Positions 43,733-52,255 of a stretch of 64,000 bases of DNA are shown here, one piece after another. The translations under genes and the position numbers were made by a program. Source of the DNA: Pseudomonadaceae bacterium (GTDB lineage Bacteria; Pseudomonadota; Gammaproteobacteria; Pseudomonadales; Azotimanducaceae); assembly GCA_024743435.1 (NCBI GenBank), contig JANSWO010000001.1:372001-436000 (forward strand), read 5' to 3'. Positions within the stretch are counted from its first letter, which is position 1. Each line of letters starts with the position of its first letter. The notes under the pieces were generated by a model that saw only the letters and a list, made by a program, of their open reading frames with translations, did not search any database and had not been told where the DNA came from.

Positions 43733-44324
43733 TCTCGAATCGATAAGGTCCAAAGATCTGATTACCCACACCGCGACAGTTCGCCTGCCACGAATAGTCG
43801 CCGCTGCCAGCTGTTTTCGAAACCTCATCAGGCAAGCTCACGTGGCCGTTTGCGGTGACGCTGCTTGTCCATGTTGGTGTGCCGCCGCTGTCGCGCAGCA
43901 CAAACTGACAGCCAAGTTCCTGCGCAGCAGCGGGTAGCTTGAGGCGCTCTGGAAAGTCGGAAAGCACCGCCCCGTTTTCAGGCTGTACGTCGTCTGGGTT
44001 TCCGCGAGTAGGATCAATCTGAGGTGGCTCACCCAGCAATACCATTGCGCCGATTCCGGCGCTGACGACGACGGCGGCAGCGATTGCCCAGCGTGGAGTC
44101 TGCTGCGCCTGGACAGGTGCGGGGGTAGAGAGTGTTTCCACGGTGGAGCGGCGTTGCTCAACCTCGCTCGTAGCGTCTGCTTCGTTTGAGAATTCGCGGG
44201 CGGCGGCGAGTATGGCGCTGTCATGAGCAGCTGACGGAGCTGGCGTTTCGGCATTGAGCCGATGCCTGAGTTGCTCGTCCTCAGGCGTCTGCTTCAACTC
44301 ATTTGAATCATCTTGGTCAGTCAC
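43722..44324 (-). CDS. Putative anti-sigma factor without zinc motif
   Basis: 200 residues from a GTG at 44324 that lies inside the sigma gene's last codons (8-base overlap). The N-terminal 80 residues are polar and lack an HxxxCxxC. A transmembrane segment lies near residues 80-98 (AIAAAVVVSAGIGAMVLL). A periplasmic domain follows with two Cys (LGCQFV and ANCRGV), likely a disulfide. Its role is inferred from coupling to the sigma gene and single-pass topology. Its periplasmic part is exposed to the CHAT protease encoded next door. Confidence 0.7.
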   Translation of the reverse strand: MTDQDDSNELKQTPEDEQLRHRLNAETPAPSAAHDSAILAAAREFSNEADATSEVEQRRSTVETLSTPAPVQAQQTPRWAIAAAVVVSAGIGAMVLLGEPPQIDPTRGNPDDVQPENGAVLSDFPERLKLPAAAQELGCQFVLRDSGGTPTWTSSVTANGHVSLPDEVSKTAGSGDYSWQANCRGVGNQIFGPYRFEITR

Positions 44325-44862
44325 CGATCGCAATCCCTGATTTCAGCTTCTTCAGCGCGTACTTTTTGCGGCTTAACACCGTGTCCCTGGCAGCGCCCGT
44401 GATTTTGATCATATCGGCGATCGAAACACCGCTCGACCACAACCCGATCACCTCGCGTTGTTCCATTGGCAGAGCTTTTACGGCCTCCGTTACGACAGCA
44501 TGCTGCTCCGACTGAGTCAGCACAGATTCTGGCGATGCGCTTTCACTTGCTGCATCGTGTTGTTCGTCATAGGCCAAAACCCGTGCGCCGTGGCGTTTGA
44601 CGTGCTCGTCAAGGTAGCGGTTGCGAGCCATGGTCATCAGGAGTGGCCGCAGGCCTTTGCTGGCCTCGAGATTGTGGTTCTTTGCCATCTCGATAACGCG
44701 CAGCCAGCAGTGCTGCGAGATGTCTTCGGCAATTGACGTTACGCCACACAGATTGAACAAGAATCCGAACAGCGCTTGCTTGTGCTCGGCAAACAGTACC
44801 TCGAACGCGGCATAGTCGCGCTGCTGCTGAAAACGTTCAATGAGTTCGGCTTCATCTGTCAT
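44317..44862 (-). CDS. Second ECF-type sigma factor
   Basis: 181 residues from the ATG at 44862 (a TTG immediately upstream is not needed). Region 2: YAAFEVLFAEHKQALFGFLF and EDISQHCWLRVIEMAK. Region 4: LPMEQREVIGLWSSGVSIAD followed by MIKITGAARDTVLSRKKYAL. It differs from the first sigma factor and lacks a recognisable copy of the TGAACC-N15-GTTACT promoter. It starts 52 bases after the oligopeptidase B stop and is coupled to the anti-sigma gene. Confidence 0.85.
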   Translation of the reverse strand: MTDEAELIERFQQQRDYAAFEVLFAEHKQALFGFLFNLCGVTSIAEDISQHCWLRVIEMAKNHNLEASKGLRPLLMTMARNRYLDEHVKRHGARVLAYDEQHDAASESASPESVLTQSEQHAVVTEAVKALPMEQREVIGLWSSGVSIADMIKITGAARDTVLSRKKYALKKLKSGIAIGD

Positions 44863-44914
44863 CAATACGACTCAGTCGCGCAAACTGGCTTAATTCGGGG
44901 CCTGTCTGGGCGGG

Positions 44915-47155
44915 CTATCTTTTCTCGCCCAGCTGCATGAGTATGAATGCAAACTCCTCTGCCAGCTCACGAAGCGCCTCGAAGCGGCCGGATTTGCCAC
45001 CGTGGCCGGCGCCCATGTTGGTCTTCAGCAGCAACAGGTTGTCATCCGTTTTGGTGTGCCGCAGTTTGGCCACCCATTTTGCCGGCTCCCAGTAGGTGAC
45101 ACGAGGGTCGTTCAAACCTGCGGTAACCAGCATCGGCGGATAGTCCTGCGCCGACACCTGATCGTACGGCGAGTATGACTGGATCAACTCAAATGCTTCT
45201 TTGCTTTCGATTGGGTTGCCCCATTCCGGCCACTCCAACGGCGTCAGCGGCAGAGAGTCATCCAGAATCGTGTTCAGTACGTCCACAAACGGTACGTGCG
45301 CGGCCACGGCGCCAAATAGCTCAGGTGCCTGGTTGATCACTGCCCCCATGAGCTCACCACCAGCGCTACCGCCGGCAATCGCAATCTTGCCCTTGCTGGT
45401 TACCCGCTCTTTGATCAGATGCCTGGCAACGTCGACAAAATCGTTAAAGGTATTGGTCCGCTTGTCGAGCTTACCGTCCGTGTACCAATGTCGGCCGAGA
45501 TCATCGCCGCCGCGGATATGCGCAATGGCGTAGATGAAGCCGCGGTTGAGGAGTGACAGTCGTGTAGATGAGAAATCCGGTGGTATCGCGATTCCATAGG
45601 CGCCGTAGCCGTACAGATATAGCGGTGCGCTGCCGTCCAGTTTGGTATCCGCCCGGTACACCAGCGAGACGGGAACGGTTACGCCGTCGCGCGCCGTCGC
45701 TTGCAGCCGAATCGTCCGATAGGCACTTGCGTCATATCCGCTCGGTATTTGTTGGACTTTACGTTCAATCAGCTCGCGGGATTCAAGGCCATAGTCGAAA
45801 ACGGTTGCCGGCGTCACCATGGATTCGTAATTCAGTCGCAGCGTGTCGGTAGCAAACTCCGCATTGCTACCCAGGCCTGCGCTGTAGCTGTCCTCAGGCC
45901 ACGCAATCATGTGATCAGCGATGCCGGGTGTGCTATCGCCCGGGTATGGCATCAGTCGAATCTGATCCAGCCCGTCCACGCGCATGCTCACCACCATGAA
46001 CGATTCGAAGCAAACGATGGACGTCAGGTATTGATCCAGGCTTCCTTCGATGATCGTTGCCCAGTTCTCCCCGGCCAGTTTGTCCGTCGCGACGCTCGCC
46101 AAACGGAAATTGGCGTGGCTATCGTTGGTGCGCAGGTAGAATTTGTCTCCTCGATGATCCAGCTCCACCTCGCGGGAGGTAAGTCGCTGCGCTACTCGTT
46201 CGAGGCCTTTCTCCGGCGCGGCCAGGTCCAATACGTGCACGTCTGACGTTACGTGGTCGCTGCTGCCGACAATGAGGTAGCGCTCGCTGGATGTTTTGTC
46301 GATGCCGAGGAAGAATCCGGTGTCATTCTCCGTGTACAGCGGTTCAGACAGACCCTCGCCCAGCCGGTACTCCAACAGCCGAAAAGGCCGCCACTCCTTA
46401 GCCAGTTGAACGACGTAGAGAGCGTCGTCCGTAGCACTCCATTCAAGACTGCTCGACAGATTGTCGGTCGTATCCGCCAGCAGAGCGCCGGTATCCAGAT
46501 TCTTGATTGCTAGCGTGTACCGCTCACCTCCAGTGGTATCGGTCAGATAGGCGAGCAGCTTGCCGGATGGGCTGACGCTGAGAGCGCCGAGTGAGAAATA
46601 CTCAAGCCCATCCGCGAGTGCGTTCTCATTGAGCAGCAGTTCCCATTCGTCGCTCTGAGGATCCTGGGCGCGTTCCCAGATTCGATACTGCTGCCCGGCT
46701 TCAAATCGCCAGCGATACCAGTAACCGTTTTTCCGATAGGCAACGGACGCATCATCCTGTGGCTGACGAGCTTTCAGTTCCGCAAAGAGTTCCTCAATGG
46801 TTTGCTGCTCACCCGCCATCACCGCGTTGAAGTAGTCGTTTTCTGCATTGATGTGGGCCAACACGTCGGCATCGTCGATGCTGGGATAGCTCGGATCTCT
46901 CAGCCAGTGATAGGGATCTGTGATGGTTATGCCATGGTGTTCGGCTTGAAAATCGCGGCGGTCGGCGATGGGCGGGGTAGGGCCGGGGATGCTGGCCATG
47001 CTGGCTTCCTTACTGTGCGTGGGGTTAGACGGCGTAGAGGCGACACTGCAGCCGAAAGTGAAACAGGCGCAGAGGATGCCAATCGTTGCCAGCGTCAATG
47101 CGCGCCGCTGGGTGCGTTCTCGGGTCAGGTGTATTATGCGCGGATCGCTCGGCAT
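44915..47155 (-). CDS. Oligopeptidase B-like S9 peptidase with lipoprotein signal
   Basis: 746 residues. Peptidase family S9A: a seven-bladed propeller (about 75-480) then an alpha/beta hydrolase domain with Ser in GGSAGGELMG, Asp in AGLNDPRVTYWEP and His in GAGHGGKSGR. Oligopeptidase B cuts peptides after Arg or Lys. Most family members are cytosolic; here the N-terminus is basic, then LTLATIGILCACFTFGCS, a signal peptide with a possible lipobox Cys near residue 36. A periplasmic, lipid-anchored form is therefore likely. Confidence 0.88.
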   Translation of the reverse strand: MPSDPRIIHLTRERTQRRALTLATIGILCACFTFGCSVASTPSNPTHSKEASMASIPGPTPPIADRRDFQAEHHGITITDPYHWLRDPSYPSIDDADVLAHINAENDYFNAVMAGEQQTIEELFAELKARQPQDDASVAYRKNGYWYRWRFEAGQQYRIWERAQDPQSDEWELLLNENALADGLEYFSLGALSVSPSGKLLAYLTDTTGGERYTLAIKNLDTGALLADTTDNLSSSLEWSATDDALYVVQLAKEWRPFRLLEYRLGEGLSEPLYTENDTGFFLGIDKTSSERYLIVGSSDHVTSDVHVLDLAAPEKGLERVAQRLTSREVELDHRGDKFYLRTNDSHANFRLASVATDKLAGENWATIIEGSLDQYLTSIVCFESFMVVSMRVDGLDQIRLMPYPGDSTPGIADHMIAWPEDSYSAGLGSNAEFATDTLRLNYESMVTPATVFDYGLESRELIERKVQQIPSGYDASAYRTIRLQATARDGVTVPVSLVYRADTKLDGSAPLYLYGYGAYGIAIPPDFSSTRLSLLNRGFIYAIAHIRGGDDLGRHWYTDGKLDKRTNTFNDFVDVARHLIKERVTSKGKIAIAGGSAGGELMGAVINQAPELFGAVAAHVPFVDVLNTILDDSLPLTPLEWPEWGNPIESKEAFELIQSYSPYDQVSAQDYPPMLVTAGLNDPRVTYWEPAKWVAKLRHTKTDDNLLLLKTNMGAGHGGKSGRFEALRELAEEFAFILMQLGEKR

Positions 47156-47403
47156 TGCTGATGCGGAAGCGCTGCCTTGGCCCGGCTTCCTGCTCCTCTA
47201 TCGTTGTCAGAACGCGGGAGGATTGTTCACCTGACGATAAAACACAACCACGAATCAGATGGCAAAACCGGACAGCGGGTCGGCGCTCTTCCCAGGGACG
47301 CGAACGCCGCGCCGCGATCGCTGCTGCGTCAGTTTGCGCCCTGCGCATGCACGCGTAATTATGGTGGCTTGTGACAATCGGCGTGTTAGCCGCGGAGAGA
47401 GTA

Positions 47404-48057
47404 ATGGCCAACGTCGACCCCGTTGCACAGAGTGATCTTGGGGACCTTGCACCCGCTCTTGCTGGTGTGGAGGCGTTTATGGGCTTCGTCCCCAACTCGA
47501 CCCTCACCATGGCGCATATGCCGCACCTGATGTTGGGTTTCTCCATGCTTTCGAGTGCTGTATTCGGGGCTGATCTGAAGGCGCTGGCTGAACAGCTAAC
47601 GCCAATGATTCCGCCGGCGTCGGATTCGAACCAGAATCTGTCGCCGGATCTCGTGCAGCTCATCGCCTTGTCATCGTCAGTGTCGTCTGGCTGCCGCTAC
47701 TGTCAGGCGCACACGGGTCACAATGCCGCTAAGTTTGGCGTGAGTCAGGAAAAGCTTGACGCCTTGCTGGGCTACCGCGACTCACCGCTCTTCAGCGAGC
47801 TGGAGCGCGCGGTACTCGATCTGTCCTTTGCAGCAGGTGAGGTCCCAAACGGCAGCACAGCTGAACACTTCGACGCGCTTCGGCCGTACTTCAGCGACAG
47901 GCAAATCGTGCAGATCGTGGGCGTGATTTCCCTGTTCGGATTTCTCAATCGCTGGAACGATACGATGGCAACCACGCTTGAGTCCGTGCCGCTCGATTTC
48001 TCGGAAAACCTCTCGAGCCTGGGTTGGACCCCGGGCAAACATACGCAGGATGCATAG
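47404..48057 (+). CDS. AhpD/carboxymuconolactone decarboxylase-like protein
   Basis: 217 residues from an ATG with a GGAGAG site. The alpha-helical CMD/AhpD fold is shown by SSSVSSGCRYCQAHTGHNA, which carries the CxxC and trailing His of alkylhydroperoxidase D-type proteins. These act in peroxide defence or as thiol oxidoreductases. It precedes the SRAP gene by 2 bases, so the two are co-transcribed, possibly as a damage-response unit (inference). Its substrate is unknown. Confidence 0.82.
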   Translation: MANVDPVAQSDLGDLAPALAGVEAFMGFVPNSTLTMAHMPHLMLGFSMLSSAVFGADLKALAEQLTPMIPPASDSNQNLSPDLVQLIALSSSVSSGCRYCQAHTGHNAAKFGVSQEKLDALLGYRDSPLFSELERAVLDLSFAAGEVPNGSTAEHFDALRPYFSDRQIVQIVGVISLFGFLNRWNDTMATTLESVPLDFSENLSSLGWTPGKHTQDA

Positions 48058-48059
48058 CG

Positions 48060-48746
48060 ATGTGTGGTCGACTGAACGTGACTGACGATCCGCTGTCGGC
48101 GCTGCTGATGGAGCTTGTTGGCATGCCGCATCCCGGGCCTTTTGATCAGAACATAGCGCCCACCGCTACGGTCACGGTATTGCGACTGGCAGCCGATGGC
48201 AGTCCGGAACTTGCCCCTATGCGCTGGTGGCTGACACCACACTGGGCGAAGGAGCCAACAACCCGATATTCCATGTTTAATGCCAAGTCTGAAACGCTGC
48301 ACAAGAGCCCGGCTTTTCGTAGTGCTTTCGATAAGCGCCGCTGCGTCGTGCCGGTCAGCGGTTTCTACGAGTGGGCGCGCAGTGGTGGCGGCAAACTGCC
48401 GTACTATATTCATCCGAGTGAGCACGCTGGTCTGCTGCTGGCGGGCGTTTGGGATCGCTGGCACTCAAAGACGGACGAGCAAGTGATAGAGAGCTTTACT
48501 ATCGTGACAACGGCGGCATGCGAGGCGATGACATTGGTGCATCACCGTCAGCCTGTGATGTTGTCTCCTGGTGAGGCGCAACTGTGGCTTGATACTGGCG
48601 CCGCCAAAGATGAGCTGCGCGCTTTGTTTGAACCGCACCTGCCCATGGCCCTGGAGGCGTTACCTGTGTCGAGTTATGTCAGCAATGCACGCAATAAAGG
48701 CGATCGCTGCATCGAGCCTGTCGCAGCTCCTGTGGCGCTGCACTGA
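48060..48746 (+). CDS. SRAP-domain protein (YedK/HMCES-like abasic-site protein)
   Basis: 228 residues starting MCGRLN: the Cys at position 2 forms the thiazolidine crosslink with abasic sites after Met removal. Other family marks: APTATVTVLR, the MFNAKSETLHKSPAF segment with the conserved Asn, CVVPVSGFYEWAR with the Glu, and VHHRQPVML with the His. It shields abasic sites in single-stranded DNA. The following gene starts on its stop codon (TGATG). Confidence 0.92.
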   Translation: MCGRLNVTDDPLSALLMELVGMPHPGPFDQNIAPTATVTVLRLAADGSPELAPMRWWLTPHWAKEPTTRYSMFNAKSETLHKSPAFRSAFDKRRCVVPVSGFYEWARSGGGKLPYYIHPSEHAGLLLAGVWDRWHSKTDEQVIESFTIVTTAACEAMTLVHHRQPVMLSPGEAQLWLDTGAAKDELRALFEPHLPMALEALPVSSYVSNARNKGDRCIEPVAAPVALH

Positions 48747-49201
48747 TGTTGCTTTCAGACGGCGACTGGCGCGGCCGTGGTTCGCTGGTTGCCGAAGGGC
48801 AATCACTAGGCGTGGCATTGGCTGCCGATCTGCGCGTTGTCAGCGACGATGATGGTGCAACCCTCACGGGAGACTTGTGTATTGGCGAAGGCGATCGACT
48901 TGCGTTATCCGGGCGCATCGCGGCGGATGAGCAGGGCTTGTATGAGGTGCAGTTCACCTATGGTGGTGCGAGTCTGTCTGGTCATGGCAAGCTCGACAGC
49001 GTTCCCCACCTGGTGAGTGCAACCAGCTCTGATGGTCATTTGCTTTCAGTCACGCTGTTTCGCGCTGAAAACGCCATCGGCTGCCGCGGCTTTTTGCATC
49101 GTGGTTCCATGATGCTCACGTGGGAGATGGCGCTGACGGCCCAGCGCTCAGCACCCGCAGGGCGACCTGGAGGCAACGTCGTGACGCTGCGGAGGCGTTA
49201 G
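48746..49201 (+). CDS. Hypothetical beta-rich cytoplasmic protein
   Basis: 151 residues, ATG overlapping the SRAP stop by one base. No signal peptide or membrane segment. The pattern of short alternating strands (SLGVALAADLRVVSDDDG, LALSGRIAADEQGLYEVQFT, HLLSVTLFRAENAIG) suggests a small beta-barrel or lipocalin-like fold; no family is recognised. Gene coupling hints at a shared function with the SRAP protein, but this is weak. Confidence 0.6.
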   Translation: MLLSDGDWRGRGSLVAEGQSLGVALAADLRVVSDDDGATLTGDLCIGEGDRLALSGRIAADEQGLYEVQFTYGGASLSGHGKLDSVPHLVSATSSDGHLLSVTLFRAENAIGCRGFLHRGSMMLTWEMALTAQRSAPAGRPGGNVVTLRRR

Positions 49202-49280
49202 CCGAAGCTAAAAAGAGTCGTGACGCAGCGCAGGCGATAATCGCTCGTTGTCGGAAGGATCGCCGAGTTGTTGCTGCGCT

Positions 49281-49420
49281 TGGGCTCTCGGCAGCTCGCA
49301 AGCGAGCGCCTGTCGCAGACCGAACGCGAGGCGTTCTGTTGGGCTCTCGGCAGCTCGCAAGCGAGCGCCTGTCGCAGACCGAACGCGAGTCGTTCGTTTG
49401 GGCTTTCGGCAGCTCGCAAG
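49281..49420. repeat. 59-bp tandem repeat, two full copies and a partial third
   Basis: Units start at 49281, 49340 and 49399 with TGGGCTCTCGGCAGCTCGC; the first two differ only in their last nine bases. Each contains the palindrome GCTCGC-AA-GCGAGC. The period is not a multiple of three, so it is not coding. It fills the gap between convergent genes and may act as a terminator or recombination site. Confidence 0.85.
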
Positions 49421-49421
49421 A

Positions 49422-51425
49422 TCAACGCAGATCAAGCCAATCAACCTGTTCTGAACTGATCGAGCAGTTTAACGCCTCGATGCAGCTGTCGATCTCGGTC
49501 AGCGTTCTTGGTCCAACCAGCGCAAACGTTGGGAATTTCTGAGCCAGTACATACGCAAGTGCAATCGTGATGAGGCTGACTCCTTTTTCGCCGGCGAGTT
49601 GCTCAGCGCGATTGCGCCGCTCCAGATTGTCATCGGAGAACCAGGTTCGTTTGAGCTCGGCGACAGAAGGCTCCACTGCGGTGGCGACCATGTTCTCGGT
49701 GTCGTGACCGGCGATAACGTCCGCCGCCCAATCGGTGAAAAAGCCTCGAGCTTGCGAAGACCAGGGCAGTAGTGCCAGCTGGCTGCCTTCAAGATAGGTT
49801 CGATAGCTGTCGTCGCTGGCCGCTTCCACGCCCGGCCATATCCGATTGATCATCCGGGCCAGAGAAAAGTTATTGCTGATCGCGCTGAAACCGACGAGAC
49901 CGTTTTTGCTGGCGTATTCGTTGGCCTCCCGAACCCTTGCCTCGGTCCAGTTTGAACCACCGAAACTTCGAATGCGGCCGGCTTTGACCTCATCGTTCAA
50001 CGCATCAATGAACTCGCCGACGGGTAGGTCAGTGTTATCTCGATGCAGGAAATAGACATCAACGTAGTCCGTTTGTAGTCGTTCGAGCGACTGCGTGAGC
50101 TGGGGCCCAATCTTCTGCGGAAAGTTGTCTGGCGTATGAGCGCCTTTGCCGATGATCACCATTTCCTCGCGCACGCAACGATTGGCTTGCCATTCGCCGA
50201 GCAGGCTCTCCATAGAGCCACCACCATAGATGTGAGCGGTATCGAAAGCGTTGCCGCCCTGCTGCCAGTAGTGATCCCACATCACCGCTGCGTGGCGCAT
50301 GTTGGGTTGGTTGTCGCAGCCCATCACGAGCCGGGCGATTGGCTTGTCCATGCCGTGCATGGGACTGCGAGGAATCCTGTTCCCGGCTGCGGCCACTGAT
50401 GGCAGCGGCGCCACCGTACGCGCCGTTGCTTCGCATGTGAATTCGAGGCCCATGGCGCTGCGCCAGCGATCAAGGACGGTGGCGTTGCCCAGACTGTCGG
50501 CGTGGCTCATGTGGTCAGATTCGATGCGGCCTTCGCGGACACAACGAGCGACTTCGTCTGCTTCAATGACGTAAAGCGGCTCGCTGGTGCCGGTCACCGA
50601 CTGTGCACCTTCGCCGTCGATATGAAGCTCGAACGCCCAGTCAGTACCGCCTTTACCGGGATGCCAGGGCATGTCCAGAACGATATGACCACGGCTGCCG
50701 TCGATTCGAACCGTGTTGTCCAGGTTCAGTTGCACGGCGGTACCAAGACTGGCGCTGCGACCGCCGGAAAACTTTAGCAGGGCATGTGAGTAGGCATCGA
50801 CGCCCGAGTCGGTGAAGCTGCCTTGTACGGAAATCTCTTCTGGTTCATCAGCCATGATCAGGCGGGCGATGGAGACCGGATAACAGCCGACGTCCATGAT
50901 GCCACCGCCAGCAAGCTCGCTCGCGAACAGCCGCCCAGTTGGATTGAATGGGGCGTTGAAGCCGAAATTCGCGGTGATGTGCCGGACTTCTCCGATGGCT
51001 CCGTCGTTAATCAGCTCACAAGCTTTGAGTGTTTGCGGGTGACAGCGATACATGAACGCTTCCATCAGGAACGCGTTGTTGCTTCGCGCAGCGTGGACCA
51101 TCGCCATCGTTTCGCCATAACTCACGCCCATCGGCTTCTCGCACAACACCGCTTTGCCAGTGTTCAGTGCGGCGATAGTCCACTCGGCGTGCATTGGATG
51201 CGGTGTGGAGACGTAGATCGCGTCGATATCGGCATCATCGATCAATGCCTGATAACCGGTGACGGCGCGACAGCCATCGAAGCGCTCGGCGAACGCCTGG
51301 GCATCGTTGTGCTGCCGGGAAGCAGCTGCCGCTACAACGCCTGATGTGGAGGCTGTGATGGCACGCGCGAATACGTTGGCAATATTTCCGGTGGCAAGAA
51401 TGCCCCAGCGAATCGGTTGGCTCAT
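49422..51425 (-). CDS. Gfo/Idh/MocA oxidoreductase fused to aldo/keto reductase
   Basis: 667 residues, two enzymes in one chain. Residues about 1-340: a Gfo/Idh/MocA dehydrogenase with Rossmann motif GILATGNIANVFA and EKP lysine (AVLCEKPMGVSYGE). Residues about 355-667: an aldo/keto reductase with FDTAHIYGGG (Asp, Tyr), VIIGKGAH (Lys), VYFLHRDN (His) and a C-terminal cofactor site ALVGPRTLTEID. Both likely use NAD(P)H on sugars or related polyols; sequential oxidation and reduction of one substrate is plausible. No frameshift or stop lies between the halves. Confidence 0.9.
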   Translation of the reverse strand: MSQPIRWGILATGNIANVFARAITASTSGVVAAAASRQHNDAQAFAERFDGCRAVTGYQALIDDADIDAIYVSTPHPMHAEWTIAALNTGKAVLCEKPMGVSYGETMAMVHAARSNNAFLMEAFMYRCHPQTLKACELINDGAIGEVRHITANFGFNAPFNPTGRLFASELAGGGIMDVGCYPVSIARLIMADEPEEISVQGSFTDSGVDAYSHALLKFSGGRSASLGTAVQLNLDNTVRIDGSRGHIVLDMPWHPGKGGTDWAFELHIDGEGAQSVTGTSEPLYVIEADEVARCVREGRIESDHMSHADSLGNATVLDRWRSAMGLEFTCEATARTVAPLPSVAAAGNRIPRSPMHGMDKPIARLVMGCDNQPNMRHAAVMWDHYWQQGGNAFDTAHIYGGGSMESLLGEWQANRCVREEMVIIGKGAHTPDNFPQKIGPQLTQSLERLQTDYVDVYFLHRDNTDLPVGEFIDALNDEVKAGRIRSFGGSNWTEARVREANEYASKNGLVGFSAISNNFSLARMINRIWPGVEAASDDSYRTYLEGSQLALLPWSSQARGFFTDWAADVIAGHDTENMVATAVEPSVAELKRTWFSDDNLERRNRAEQLAGEKGVSLITIALAYVLAQKFPTFALVGPRTLTEIDSCIEALNCSISSEQVDWLDLR

Positions 51426-51525
51426 GGCACATGCTCAATGTTTGCGAGCGCGCATTGTGCCCGAAAACCGCGACGCTGCTGAGCGCTTCAGTGGTCCTAA
51501 GCCGGTTCGATATCCTCGCGCTTGG

Positions 51526-52176
51526 CTATCGTTCCAGCCGGCCGCCGTCGGCTAAGTACGGTGTCACGACGAGATTGAGCTGGGCGCGCAATGCCTGCAG
51601 TAACTCAACTTTCGACAGCGTTGGGTTCAGCAGGTAATTGAGCATGCCGAAATCGGTCAACGCGTAGATGGTGTGAGCGAGCAGTTCGATATCAACGTTG
51701 CGGGACAATTCTCCGGCTTCTCTGGCGCTAAGCAGCAGGCGGGTAAGGCCGTCGTGTGCCGTGTTGTAGATACGCTCAAACAGCCGATTGTGGGCGGGGT
51801 CGTGACGCAGTACATCGAGGGTCACTTGCCGCCACAACTCGCGATCCCGGTGCGCAACGGTATCGATCTGGAGCTTGACGTACTCACCCAGCGAGTTGTT
51901 CAGATCGCCGGCGTAGGTGTCGACCAATACCTCGCCGGCCACCTTGGTTTGCTCGATATCTGACGTCAGCAGCGCTTCGACAATCTGTGCTTTGCTGGGA
52001 AAGTAGTTGTACAGGGTCTGATACGACACACCGGCTTCATTGGCGATCTGACGGGCGGTAGTGGCGTCAAAGCCATGGCGTTTGATGAGTCGCCCAGCAG
52101 CTTCGACGATCGCACGTCTACTGCGCGCCTTGTTGCGCTCTCGCTGGCTGAGCTCATCCGGTTGAGTCTCTGTCAC
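51526..52176 (-). CDS. TetR-family transcriptional regulator
   Basis: 216 residues, GTG start. The N-terminal HTH is clear (RRAIVEAAGRLIKRHGF, then TTARQIANEAGVSYQTLYNY). The helical C-terminal ligand domain has no identifiable inducer. It is transcribed away from the Lol-like export operon, and a perfect palindrome, TTGAC-CGA-GTCAA, lies between the two genes. It probably represses the export operon and itself. Confidence 0.88.
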   Translation of the reverse strand: MTETQPDELSQRERNKARSRRAIVEAAGRLIKRHGFDATTARQIANEAGVSYQTLYNYFPSKAQIVEALLTSDIEQTKVAGEVLVDTYAGDLNNSLGEYVKLQIDTVAHRDRELWRQVTLDVLRHDPAHNRLFERIYNTAHDGLTRLLLSAREAGELSRNVDIELLAHTIYALTDFGMLNYLLNPTLSKVELLQALRAQLNLVVTPYLADGGRLER

Positions 52177-52220
52177 GTTTGAGGCCTGTTCACTGCAGAT
52201 TCAGCTGTATCGAAAAATAA

Positions 52221-52233
52221 TTGACCGAGTCAA
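52221..52233. promoter_or_regulatory. Candidate TetR operator overlapping divergent -35 boxes
   Basis: TTGAC-CGA-GTCAA is a perfect 5-bp inverted repeat in the 79-base gap. Each arm can serve as a -35 (TTGACC rightward, TTGACT leftward), so a bound repressor would block both promoters. The -10 boxes are weak on both sides. Confidence 0.5.
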
Positions 52234-52255
52234 AATAACAGTAGAGACTGTCGTT

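Noticed and set aside
49281-49420. CRISPR array
   Set aside because: The repeats are directly abutting with no spacers and no cas genes are nearby.
49120-49542. Frame reading through the 59-bp repeats
   Set aside because: The repeat period is not a multiple of three, so each copy is read differently; no homology signal.
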